24,425 nucleotides of DNA from an uncultured Clostridia bacterium (GTDB lineage: Bacteria; Bacillota; Clostridia; TANB77; CAG-508), in contig CALYAH010000132.1 of assembly GCA_944393455.1 (NCBI GenBank), positions 1 through 24,425 on the forward strand, written 5' to 3'. A model generated the notes under the pieces. It searched no databases. It had not been told where the DNA came from and saw only the letters and a list, made by a program, of their open reading frames with translations. Every line of letters starts with the position of its first letter. Position 1 is the first letter of the stretch. Of this stretch, positions 7,224 to 14,216 are shown in pieces. A program made the translations under genes and the position numbers.

Positions 7224-9824
7224 ATGTGGGAAACATTTAGAAAAGAAGAAGTTTTAAAAATGCTTAAGAGTAATAAAAAGACAGGTTTAACAAAAGAAAA
7301 AGTGATGTTAAAAAAACAAAAATATGGAGAAAATAAGCTAAGAGATAAACCAAAGGAAACATTATTTATAAAATTTATTAAACAGTTTAATGATTTTATG
7401 ATTATCATTTTGATAATAGCATCTATTGTGTCGGCAGGAATTTCTTATATGCAAGGTGAAAATGACTATATCGATTCTATAATCATTATTGGTATTGTTA
7501 TTTTAAATGCGATTATGGGAGTAGTACAAGAAGCCAAAGCAGAGAAATCAATCGAGGCTTTGAAACAAATGACTCCTCCAAAAGCAAAAGTTTTAAGAGA
7601 TAGCATCGAGAATGAAATAAATGCAGAGCAATTAGTTCCGGGAGATATTATATTATTAGAAGCAGGAAATTATGTTCCGGCAGATTGTAGGTTAATAGAA
7701 AGTTATAATTTGAAAATAGAAGAGTCAAGCTTGACAGGAGAAACAGAACCTGTTTTAAAAGATGCAGAAATGATATGCAAAAAAGATATTCCACTTGGAG
7801 ACCAATTAAATATGGCTTTTATGGCAAGTATTGTGGTAAATGGTCATGCAAAAGCGGTAGTTACTGAAACAGGAATGAATACTAAAGTTGGTAAGATTGC
7901 TAATATGATTATTCAAGACGAAGCTCCGGAAACACCAATACAAAAGAAGTTAGGACAAGTAGGAAAAATACTTGGAATTGTTTGTTTAGCTATTTGTTTA
8001 GTTATATTTCTAATAGGACTAATTAAAAATATAGATCCTATGGAAATGTTTATGACATCAGTAGGATTAGCAGTAGCAGCAATTCCAGAAGGCTTACCAG
8101 CCATTGTTACTATCATGTTATCAATTGGAGTAACAAAGATGGCAAAAAACAATAGTATAATAAGAAAATTACCGGCAGTAGAAACATTAGGAAGTAGCAG
8201 GGTTATTTGCTCTGATAAAACTGGAACCTTAACTCAAAATAAAATGACAGTTGTTGAAATAAAAGCACAAGAGCCAAGTTTTGCAATAGAACTTGCAACT
8301 ATGTGTACAGACTGCCATATTTTATATAAGCAAGGAAAAACAGAAGTACAAGGAGAAGCAACAGAAATAGCATTAGTTCAGAATGGATTAAATAACAATA
8401 AGAATAAAACAGAACTATATAGGCAAATGCCAAGAATAAGTGAAATACCATTTGATTCTAATAGAAAAATGATGACAACTATTCATAAGGTGGGGAATAA
8501 ATACAGAGTTATCACAAAAGGAGCACCTGATGTGCTATTAAATAAATGTAAAAATACTATAGGAGAAAAACAAAGAATTCAAAAGGACAATTTGAAAATG
8601 GCAGAAAAAGCACTAAGAGTCATAGCTGTGGCATATAAAGATTTAGAAAGATTACCTTCTAATATAGATACAGAAAATATAGAAAGAGAATTGAACTTTG
8701 TGGGATTAATTGGAATGATAGATCCGCCAAGAGAAGGAGTTAAAGAAGCTGTAAGGACCTGCAAACGTGCTGGAATAAAGACAGTTATGATAACAGGAGA
8801 CCATATTGCAACAGCAAAAGCAATTGCGAAAGATTTAAATATATTAGGAACTCATGATAAAGCGATTACAGGACAAGAATTAGATAAAATACCGCAGAAA
8901 AAATTAGAAAAAGAAATAAGAGACTATGCCGTATTTGCTAGAGTGACACCAGAACATAAAGTAAGAATCGTAAAGGCTTGGCAAAGTACAGGAGCGGTAG
9001 TTGCAATGACAGGAGATGGGGTAAATGACAGCCCTGCTTTAAAAAATGCAGATATCGGAATTGCAATGGGGAAAAATGGAACAGATGTAGCCAAAAATGC
9101 ATCAGATATGATATTAACAGATGACAACTTTGTAACTATTGTAGAAGCAGTAAAACAGGGAAGAAACATTTATGATAATATAAAAAAGGCAATACATTTT
9201 TTAATTGCAACTAACATAGGGGAGATAGTAACAATTTTCATGGGCTTGGTATTAGGCTTTAAATCACCATTACTAGCAATTCAATTATTATGGGTAAATT
9301 TAGTAACCGATTCTTTACCAGCAATTGCAATTGGATTAGAACCACCAGAAAAAGACATTATGAATCGTAAGCCTATAAGTAAACAAAAAGGAATTTTTGC
9401 AGACGGATTATGGAATAAAATAATAGTAGAAGGAATTATGCTTGGAATGTTGACATTAGTAACATTTAGTATTGGAAATAAGTACTATGGTATTGAAGTA
9501 GGAAGAACAATGGCATTTGTTGCAATTGGATTATTAGAACTTGTCCACAGTTTTAATATAAAAAGTGAACAATCTATATTTAAAATTGGAATATTGGAAA
9601 ATAAATTCTTAATAGGAAGTTTTATACTTGGAATATTAGTACAAACCATAGTAGTAATAATACCAACACTAGCTGACATATTTAAGTTGGTTCAATTAAA
9701 TCAAACGCAATGGTTGATTACATTAATAATATCAATCCTTCCAATTCCAATATTAGAATTACAAAAGAAAGTTAATGAAATTAAATTTGGCAAAGTAATT
9801 TATACAGAACAACAAAAAATATGA
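7224..9824 (+). CDS. Calcium-transporting P-type ATPase (P2A, SERCA-like)
   Basis: This is an 866-residue membrane pump that exports Ca2+ (or a related cation) using ATP. ATG 7224 follows AGGAG. The N-terminal cation-ATPase domain (residues 1-70) is followed by two helices, the actuator domain with SSLTGETEPV (about 168-177), PEGLPA in helix 4 (288-293), the phosphorylation motif CSDKTGTLTQNK with Asp331, KGAPD, MITGDH, and the hinge TGDGVNDSPALKNADIG (from about 596). Helix 5 carries TNIGEIVTIF and helix 6 WVNLVTDSLPA. These supply the Asn/Glu and Asn/Thr/Asp ligands that, with Glu289 of helix 4, match both SERCA calcium sites. It is a complete single gene with its own terminator. Mn2+ or other cation specificity cannot be excluded. 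Confidence 0.92.
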   Translation: MWETFRKEEVLKMLKSNKKTGLTKEKVMLKKQKYGENKLRDKPKETLFIKFIKQFNDFMIIILIIASIVSAGISYMQGENDYIDSIIIIGIVILNAIMGVVQEAKAEKSIEALKQMTPPKAKVLRDSIENEINAEQLVPGDIILLEAGNYVPADCRLIESYNLKIEESSLTGETEPVLKDAEMICKKDIPLGDQLNMAFMASIVVNGHAKAVVTETGMNTKVGKIANMIIQDEAPETPIQKKLGQVGKILGIVCLAICLVIFLIGLIKNIDPMEMFMTSVGLAVAAIPEGLPAIVTIMLSIGVTKMAKNNSIIRKLPAVETLGSSRVICSDKTGTLTQNKMTVVEIKAQEPSFAIELATMCTDCHILYKQGKTEVQGEATEIALVQNGLNNNKNKTELYRQMPRISEIPFDSNRKMMTTIHKVGNKYRVITKGAPDVLLNKCKNTIGEKQRIQKDNLKMAEKALRVIAVAYKDLERLPSNIDTENIERELNFVGLIGMIDPPREGVKEAVRTCKRAGIKTVMITGDHIATAKAIAKDLNILGTHDKAITGQELDKIPQKKLEKEIRDYAVFARVTPEHKVRIVKAWQSTGAVVAMTGDGVNDSPALKNADIGIAMGKNGTDVAKNASDMILTDDNFVTIVEAVKQGRNIYDNIKKAIHFLIATNIGEIVTIFMGLVLGFKSPLLAIQLLWVNLVTDSLPAIAIGLEPPEKDIMNRKPISKQKGIFADGLWNKIIVEGIMLGMLTLVTFSIGNKYYGIEVGRTMAFVAIGLLELVHSFNIKSEQSIFKIGILENKFLIGSFILGILVQTIVVIIPTLADIFKLVQLNQTQWLITLIISILPIPILELQKKVNEIKFGKVIYTEQQKI

Positions 9825-9860
9825 GACACTTGGGACAGAGCCCAAATGTCTCATTTTATT
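9822..9860 (+). terminator. Rho-independent terminator of the ATPase gene
   Basis: TGAGACA (9822-9828) pairs with TGTCTCA (9847-9853), and TTGGG (9830-9834) with CCCAA (9841-9845); the loop is ACAGAG, followed by T-rich sequence. The stop codon TGA is the first triplet of the stem, as in the smc terminator. Confidence 0.85.
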
Positions 9861-9878
9861 TTATAAGATGACTAAAAA

Positions 9879-9915
9879 AGATTTTTCGTGGAGTAATAAA
9901 CTCTACGAAAAATCT
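9879..9915. repeat. 16-bp hairpin, 3' half repeated inverted at 10058-10079
   Basis: AGATTTTTCGTGGAGT (9879-9894) pairs with ACTCTACGAAAAATCT (9900-9915) around the loop AATAA, with one G-T pair. A T-run follows only on the minus strand, so it could stop transcription coming from the right. Its loop and 3' arm (9892-9913) are also the exact reverse complement of 10058-10079, so a transcript crossing both could form either a local or a long-range pairing. The remaining bases of the 282-base gap before the pilin-like gene are AT-rich and show no gene. Confidence 0.6.
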
Positions 9916-10106
9916 CTCTTTAAATTATAACAATAAAAAATTGAAATTACAATAAAAATATAGAAAAATATAAAAATTTTTAAAACATATTTTGTATAAA
10001 ATATAAATTTTTAAAATGCATAAAATTCAAATGTATAAAGAAATATATAAGTTTAATATTTTTCGTAGAGTTTATTACTTGACGAAAATATGGGGAGGAA
10101 TAACAA

Positions 10107-10904
10107 ATGAAAAGATGCAAAAGAATGAATCAAAAGGAAAAAGGTATAACATTAATTGCATTAGTAATCACAATTATTGTATTACTAATCTTAGCAGGAG
10201 TATCAATTTCAACATTAATGGGGAATAATGGAATATTAACAAACGCGAGTAAAGCGAAAGTAGAAGATGCACATGCAAGTGTAAGAGAAGCAATTTCATT
10301 AGCATATTCAGAGTATATAATGGAATTAAACACAAAGGACTTAGGGAATACAGTTAAAGTTGCAAGTACAAAAAATGTAAGAATCAAAGGTGTAGAAAAT
10401 AATTATATGACACAAGTAGCAAGACAAACATTTATGTCATATTTAGAGCATAAAGGATATATAGAAGAAGACGGAGTAGTTAATGTTGAAAACTTAGTAG
10501 GAGCAAGTTTATCAATAGGAAAAGGAAATGCAACAGATAGAAAAGATGTATATATATTACAAGAAACAGAAGATGCATATATATTAAAATATTATGATAG
10601 TAAAGGCAATAGTGAAGATTTGTGGCAAAATGTAAAAGAAAGTTTAGTACCAACCAAAACGCTAGAAATAAAATATAGTTATAGTAATGAGACAGTACTT
10701 AGTATAGAATATGAGGAAGGTATGACATGGGGAGAATGGATTGAATCTAAATATAACAAATATGCAGTAAAAGTAGATTCAGTTGTATATTGTGAAGTTG
10801 AAGGTATAACATATAATATAATAAATTCAGAAGAAGAGTTTACTACTTCAGATATGGCTATAGATGCAAATGTTGGTTATTTTCTATCACCACGTCCATT
10901 ATAA
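10107..10904 (+). CDS. Type IV pilin-like secreted/surface protein
   Basis: This 265-residue protein has a short basic leader (MKRCKRMNQKEKG), a likely prepilin-peptidase site before ITLIALVI, a hydrophobic helix (about residues 14-35) and the linker GVSISTLMGNNGILTNASKA. This N-terminus is characteristic of pilin-like families in uncultured Clostridia. The usual Glu at position 5 of the mature chain is replaced by Ala (I-T-L-I-A), as in many of these paralogues. The rest is a unique, acidic globular region rich in Tyr and Glu, ending in SPRPL. No pilus assembly genes adjoin it, so it may be a minor pilin or a surface protein using the pilin anchor. GGGGAGG at 10092-10098 supports ATG 10107. 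Confidence 0.75.
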   Translation: MKRCKRMNQKEKGITLIALVITIIVLLILAGVSISTLMGNNGILTNASKAKVEDAHASVREAISLAYSEYIMELNTKDLGNTVKVASTKNVRIKGVENNYMTQVARQTFMSYLEHKGYIEEDGVVNVENLVGASLSIGKGNATDRKDVYILQETEDAYILKYYDSKGNSEDLWQNVKESLVPTKTLEIKYSYSNETVLSIEYEEGMTWGEWIESKYNKYAVKVDSVVYCEVEGITYNIINSEEEFTTSDMAIDANVGYFLSPRPL

Positions 10905-10933
10905 AGTAACAGAAAGAAAAATCAAAAAAACAC

Positions 10934-10962
10934 TTGTCAAAAGCTAGAAAATATGGTAAAAT
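10934..10962 (+). promoter_or_regulatory. Promoter of the rpsF-ssb-rpsR operon
   Basis: TTGTCA (10934-10939), a 17-base spacer and TAAAAT (10957-10962). The expected transcript start (about 10969) falls inside the 5' arm of the upstream gene's terminator, so the new transcript lacks an intact hairpin and is not terminated. This gives a leader of about 105 bases before rpsF. Confidence 0.75.
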
Positions 10963-10995
10963 AGCTATGTTTTGAAAAAAACATAGCTGTTTTTT
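10963..10995 (+). terminator. Terminator of the pilin-like gene, overlapping the rpsF promoter
   Basis: AGCTATGTTTT (10963-10973) pairs perfectly with AAAACATAGCT (10978-10988) around GAAA, followed by GTTTTTT. It directly abuts the -10 box of the next operon. Confidence 0.85.
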
Positions 10996-11025
10996 GTATT
11001 TTGTAAAAATGCAAAATTCAAATCT

Positions 11026-11046
11026 CTACTTACTGTAAAAAGGTAG
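11026..11046 (+). promoter_or_regulatory. Small hairpin in the rpsF leader
   Basis: CTACTT (11026-11031) pairs with AGGTAG (11041-11046), with one G-T pair and a nine-base loop, 15 bases before the ribosome binding site. In other bacteria the S6:S18 complex binds the rpsF leader and represses the operon; I see no clear match to that published motif, so this is only a candidate site. Confidence 0.3.
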
Positions 11047-11074
11047 GTTATAAATCCAAAGGGAGGTGAAGATA

Positions 11075-11353
11075 ATGAATAAATACGAAAGTATTATCAT
11101 TGTTAACCCAAATGTAGACGAAGCAGGTTTAAAAGCTTTAGAAGAAAAATTTACAGGGTTAATTAATGAAAATGGAAAAGTAGAATCAGTAGAAAACATG
11201 GGAAAAAGAAAATTAGCTTACGATATCAAAAAATTTAGTGAAGCTACATACATGTTATTCAACTTCGAAGCTAATCCAGCTTCAATAGCAGAACTTGAAA
11301 GAGTTTACAGAATTACAGATGATATTATTAAATATATCGTTATAAAAAAATAA
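11075..11353 (+). CDS. rpsF: 30S ribosomal protein S6
   Basis: S6 is a 92-residue protein that binds the central domain of 16S rRNA as a heterodimer with S18. The sequence opens MNKYESIIIVNPN, followed by the conserved ENMGKRKLAYDIKKFSEATYM and ends with IIKYIVIKK; the length is normal. ATG 11075 is preferred over the in-frame GTG nine bases upstream because GGGAGGTG (11061-11068) overlaps that GTG and is correctly spaced for the ATG. It heads the usual rpsF-ssb-rpsR operon. Confidence 0.95.
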   Translation: MNKYESIIIVNPNVDEAGLKALEEKFTGLINENGKVESVENMGKRKLAYDIKKFSEATYMLFNFEANPASIAELERVYRITDDIIKYIVIKK

Positions 11354-11383
11354 AAGACTAATTAAAATTAGCAAAATATCAAT

Positions 11384-11409
11384 TAAATAAAGATAGGGGC
11401 CTTTATTTA
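11384..11409 (+). other. Intercistronic hairpin between rpsF and ssb
   Basis: TAAATAAAG (11384-11392) pairs perfectly with CTTTATTTA (11401-11409) around ATAGGGGC. There is no T-run after it, so it is more likely a processing or stability element than a terminator. Confidence 0.4.
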
Positions 11410-11430
11410 GAGTAAGAAAGGTGATTAAAA

Positions 11431-11856
11431 ATGAATAAAGTAATATTAATGGGAAGATTAACAAGAGACCCAGAAGTAAGATACACACAAACAAACAACA
11501 CATTAGTTGCTTCATTTAGTCTAGCAGTTAATAGAAGATTTGTAAGACAAGGTGAAGAAAGACAAGCAGACTTCATAAATATTGTTGCATGGAGTAAACT
11601 TGGAGAATTTTGTAGTAAATACTTTAAGAAAGGTCAACAAGTAGGAATTATAGGAAGAATACAAACAAGAACTTGGGATGATGACCAAGGAATAAAACAT
11701 TATGTAACAGAAGTAGTTGCAGAAGAAGCTTATTTTGCAGATAGCAAAAGAGAAGGCGATACTGCAGGAACTTTTGAAAATACATTTGGAAATACAGCAC
11801 CAGGAAGTATGGGTGCAGATTTTGAAGTATCTTCAAGTGATGACCTACCATTCTAG
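11431..11856 (+). CDS. ssb: Single-stranded DNA-binding protein
   Basis: SSB coats single-stranded DNA in replication, recombination and repair. The 141-residue protein has a complete OB fold (about residues 1-105: MNKVILMGRLTRDPEVRYTQ, VASFSLAVNRRF, FINIVAWSKLGEFCSKYFKK, GRIQTRTWDD). A flexible linker rich in Gly, Thr and Ser follows, then the acidic protein-interaction tip DDLPF. AAAGGTGA precedes ATG 11431. It sits between rpsF and rpsR, the classic arrangement. Confidence 0.95.
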   Translation: MNKVILMGRLTRDPEVRYTQTNNTLVASFSLAVNRRFVRQGEERQADFINIVAWSKLGEFCSKYFKKGQQVGIIGRIQTRTWDDDQGIKHYVTEVVAEEAYFADSKREGDTAGTFENTFGNTAPGSMGADFEVSSSDDLPF

Positions 11857-11879
11857 ATTAAAGAGGGGGGAAAATTAAA

Positions 11880-12158
11880 ATGGCAGACAAAAAACAAAAT
11901 AAAAGAAACAATAAAAACTATGATGAGGATTACAATCCAAGATTCAGAAAACAAAGAAAAAAAGTATGCATATTATGTAGTGATAAGAACTTTGAATTAG
12001 ATTATAAAAATCCAGAACAATTAAGAAAATTTATCAATGATAAAGGAAAAATCTTACCAAGAAGAACAACAGGAGCATGTGCAAAACATCAAAGAGATAT
12101 CACAACAGCAGTAAAAAGAGCAAGACACATTGCTATATTACCATACTCACAAAACTAA
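11880..12158 (+). CDS. rpsR: 30S ribosomal protein S18
   Basis: S18 (92 residues) partners S6 on the 30S platform. It has a lysine-rich N-terminal extension (residues 1-28), the CILC cysteine pair, and the conserved block ILPRRTTGACAKHQRDITTA followed by KRARHIAILPY. The ribosome binding site GAGGGGGG is 23 bases after the ssb stop. The cysteines C31, C34 and that of TGAC suggest the zinc-binding version of S18, an inference from spacing. Confidence 0.95.
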   Translation: MADKKQNKRNNKNYDEDYNPRFRKQRKKVCILCSDKNFELDYKNPEQLRKFINDKGKILPRRTTGACAKHQRDITTAVKRARHIAILPYSQN

Positions 12159-12171
12159 TTATATTAAAAAT

Positions 12172-12204
12172 AAAACCGTTGAGAAATCAACGGTTTTAAT
12201 GTTT
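12172..12204 (+). terminator. Terminator of the rpsF-ssb-rpsR operon
   Basis: AAAACCGTTGA (12172-12182) pairs perfectly with TCAACGGTTTT (12187-12197) around GAAA. The T-run is short and interrupted (TTTTAATGTTTT). Confidence 0.8.
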
Positions 12205-12284
12205 TGTAAATATTTGAAACTGAACATAGAATTTTGACTATAAGAAATAAGAAAATGTTTCCTTATTTTTTTGAATAGAAAGCG

Positions 12285-12313
12285 TTTACAATGGGAAAAG
12301 CTTATGGTATAAT
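12285..12313 (+). promoter_or_regulatory. Strong sigma-A-type promoter
   Basis: TTTACA (12285-12290), a 17-base spacer and consensus TATAAT (12308-12313). It shows that the ATG at 12291, inside the spacer, cannot be the start of the next gene. Confidence 0.85.
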
Positions 12314-12344
12314 TCTTAAGAATAAAACAAAAGAGGTGAAAAAG

Positions 12345-13283
12345 TTGAACCAAATATTAAGTGTAGAAACGCCTAAAAAAGAAAAGAAAAAAAAGAAAGT
12401 AAAAAGTGGTGCACCAATTGAAATTAATAATATATTAAAATTTTTTGCGGTTGCATTATTAATTTTTGGCGTATTTATGGTCGGAAGTGGATCATATTCG
12501 ATGTATATAGAATCTAAAAATACAAACAATATAAACAAGCCAACAATTTATGTAGAAGAAATATCAGAATCAGAAATTAAATTACAAATTACACATGATA
12601 AATCATTAAGTAAAGCAACGTATAAATGGAATGATGGAGAAGAAACTGAAATAGATGCTAGTGGAAAGAAAAAAGTAGAAGAAACTATTCAAATACCAAC
12701 AGGAACAAATGTATTAAATGTATATGCAATAGACGCAGCCGGGCAAGAAGTACAATATCAAGCGACCTATACATTACAAGCAGAGATTGGAATAGAATTA
12801 GAAGTAGATGGAAACAATATAAAAATATTGGCAAATGGAAAAAATGAGCTTTCTTATATGACTTATAGATGGGATGAAGAAGAAGAACAAAGAATTGAAA
12901 TTAATTCTACACAAACAGAGCAAACAATAGAAATACCAAAAGGATTGCATAAACTAACAGTTATTGTAGTTGATATTAATAATAAAACAGAAACAAAAGA
13001 ACAAGAAATAAAAGGAGTAACAAAACCAAAACTTGAAGTAACAACAGATGGTTCATCAAACTTTATTATAAACGCATCAGATGAAGAAGGAATAAAAAGA
13101 GTAGAATTTATTATCAATGAAACAGAATCATATTCATTAGATTTAGATAAAGTATATTCATTAGAACAAAGAAAAGAATTTCAATATTCATATCCATTAC
13201 ATGATGGAGAAAATAGATTAGAAGTAAGAGTGTATAATGAAAGTGGTGTAAGTGAAGTATCTAAAGTAATGGTAAATAAATAA
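12345..13283 (+). CDS. Membrane-anchored protein with three Ig-like repeats
   Basis: I do not recognise a named family. TTG 12345 is the start because GAGGTG lies six bases upstream and the promoter occupies 12285-12313. The 312 residues comprise a lysine-rich cytoplasmic tail (about 1-27), one membrane helix (about 30-55, FFAVALLIFGVFMVGSG) and an outside part of three tandem units of about 75 residues. Units 1 and 2 share a pattern of Tyr-x-Trp-(Asn/Asp)-x-Glu-Glu, then a Glu-x-x-Ile-(Gln/Glu)-Ile-Pro turn, then a Leu-x-Val-x-x-(Ile/Val)-Asp strand. Unit 3 is a diverged version ending with GENRLEVRVYNESG. This looks like bacterial Ig/FN3-type beta sandwiches on a stalk. A role in cell-surface adhesion or wall interaction is inference only. 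Confidence 0.7.
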   Translation: MNQILSVETPKKEKKKKKVKSGAPIEINNILKFFAVALLIFGVFMVGSGSYSMYIESKNTNNINKPTIYVEEISESEIKLQITHDKSLSKATYKWNDGEETEIDASGKKKVEETIQIPTGTNVLNVYAIDAAGQEVQYQATYTLQAEIGIELEVDGNNIKILANGKNELSYMTYRWDEEEEQRIEINSTQTEQTIEIPKGLHKLTVIVVDINNKTETKEQEIKGVTKPKLEVTTDGSSNFIINASDEEGIKRVEFIINETESYSLDLDKVYSLEQRKEFQYSYPLHDGENRLEVRVYNESGVSEVSKVMVNK

Positions 13284-13284
13284 T

Positions 13285-13322
13285 AAATACCTCCTACAAA
13301 AGTTGTAGGAGGATATTTATTT
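13285..13322 (+). terminator. Terminator between the Ig-repeat gene and the PF06541 gene
   Basis: AAATA plus CCTCCTACAA (13285-13299) pairs with TTGTAGGAGG plus TATTT (13303-13318) around AAG, followed by ATTT. The 3' arm contains AGGAGG, but the next gene has its own GAGGAG site 14 bases further on. Confidence 0.75.
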
Positions 13323-13337
13323 AATAGAGGAGAAAAT

Positions 13338-14147
13338 ATGGGAGCAAAATTATTTGAAATATTATTATATTTTATAATCTATTCATTTTTAGGATGGATT
13401 ATGGAATCAACTTTTAGAACAATTAAAGAAAAGAAAATAATAAACACTGGCTTCTTAAAAGGACCATTTTGCCCAATATATGGATTTGGTGCTATAATTA
13501 TGTTCCTATTTTTAGACCAATTTGAAAACAAGCCAATCCTTTTGTTCTTTATAGCAATGATAATATTAACAATATGGGAATATATAGTAGGAGTATTATT
13601 AGAAAAAATTTTCAAAACGAAATATTGGGATTATTCTGACCATAAATTTAATTTTCAGGGAAGAATTTGTTTAACAAATTCAATTTATTGGGGACTATTA
13701 GGCGTCGTATTTGTAAAATATATACATCCGTTTATCCAAGGAATAATTTCAAAAGTAGATATTCAAATCTTATATTATATTAGTTCAATTATAACAGTAG
13801 TATTTTTAGTAGATATGATTGCAAGTATTATTAAAGTAAAAAATATAAGTATTAAATTAGAAAAAATCGAAGAATTAAACAAAGAGATAAAAGAAAAGCT
13901 AAAAGAAATAAAAATGTTATCAATAGAAGCAGAAAAGACTTTAGAAGAAAATGTTACGCCTGAAAATATTCAAATTATAGTAGAAAAATTAAAACGAAAG
14001 AGAAACAGAACAATAGTGCGTTTATACAAAAATGTATATAGACTAAAAAAGGCATTCCCAGCAATTAATACAACAGAAATAACAGAAATATTGAGCAAAA
14101 AGATTGAGATTAAGAAAAAACAAAAAAAGAATAAAGAGAAAAAGTAA
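13338..14147 (+). CDS. PF06541-type membrane protein ('putative ABC-transporter type IV')
   Basis: This 269-residue membrane protein has about five helices in residues 4-165. The conserved N-terminal signature is YSFLGWIMESTFRTI followed by FLKGPFCPIYGFGAI, typical of the PF06541 family, whose transport role was predicted rather than shown. The C-terminal 100 residues are a highly charged, probably coiled-coil cytoplasmic tail (EEIKEKLKEIK-like repeats) ending in poly-lysine, longer than in short family members. GAGGAG precedes ATG 13338. The terminator just upstream suggests only partial co-transcription with the Ig-repeat gene. Partner and substrate are unknown. Confidence 0.75.
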   Translation: MGAKLFEILLYFIIYSFLGWIMESTFRTIKEKKIINTGFLKGPFCPIYGFGAIIMFLFLDQFENKPILLFFIAMIILTIWEYIVGVLLEKIFKTKYWDYSDHKFNFQGRICLTNSIYWGLLGVVFVKYIHPFIQGIISKVDIQILYYISSIITVVFLVDMIASIIKVKNISIKLEKIEELNKEIKEKLKEIKMLSIEAEKTLEENVTPENIQIIVEKLKRKRNRTIVRLYKNVYRLKKAFPAINTTEITEILSKKIEIKKKQKKNKEKK

Positions 14148-14155
14148 AAAAATAC

Positions 14156-14185
14156 TTGAAAAATTTTAGAAGTTCTGTATATAAT
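14156..14185 (+). promoter_or_regulatory. Promoter of the diguanylate cyclase gene
   Basis: TTGAAA (14156-14161) and TATAAT (14180-14185), spacer 18 bases, 32 bases before ATG 14217. Confidence 0.65.
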
Positions 14186-14216
14186 AAACTTGAAAATAAA
14201 CAAAAGGAGCAGATTT

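Noticed and set aside
10016..10228. Small open frame overlapping the pilin-like gene start
   Set aside because: No ribosome binding site, low-complexity composition, and it overlaps a well-supported gene in another frame.
12291..12344. Longer Ig-repeat protein starting at ATG 12291
   Set aside because: That ATG is in the spacer of a consensus promoter and lacks a ribosome binding site.
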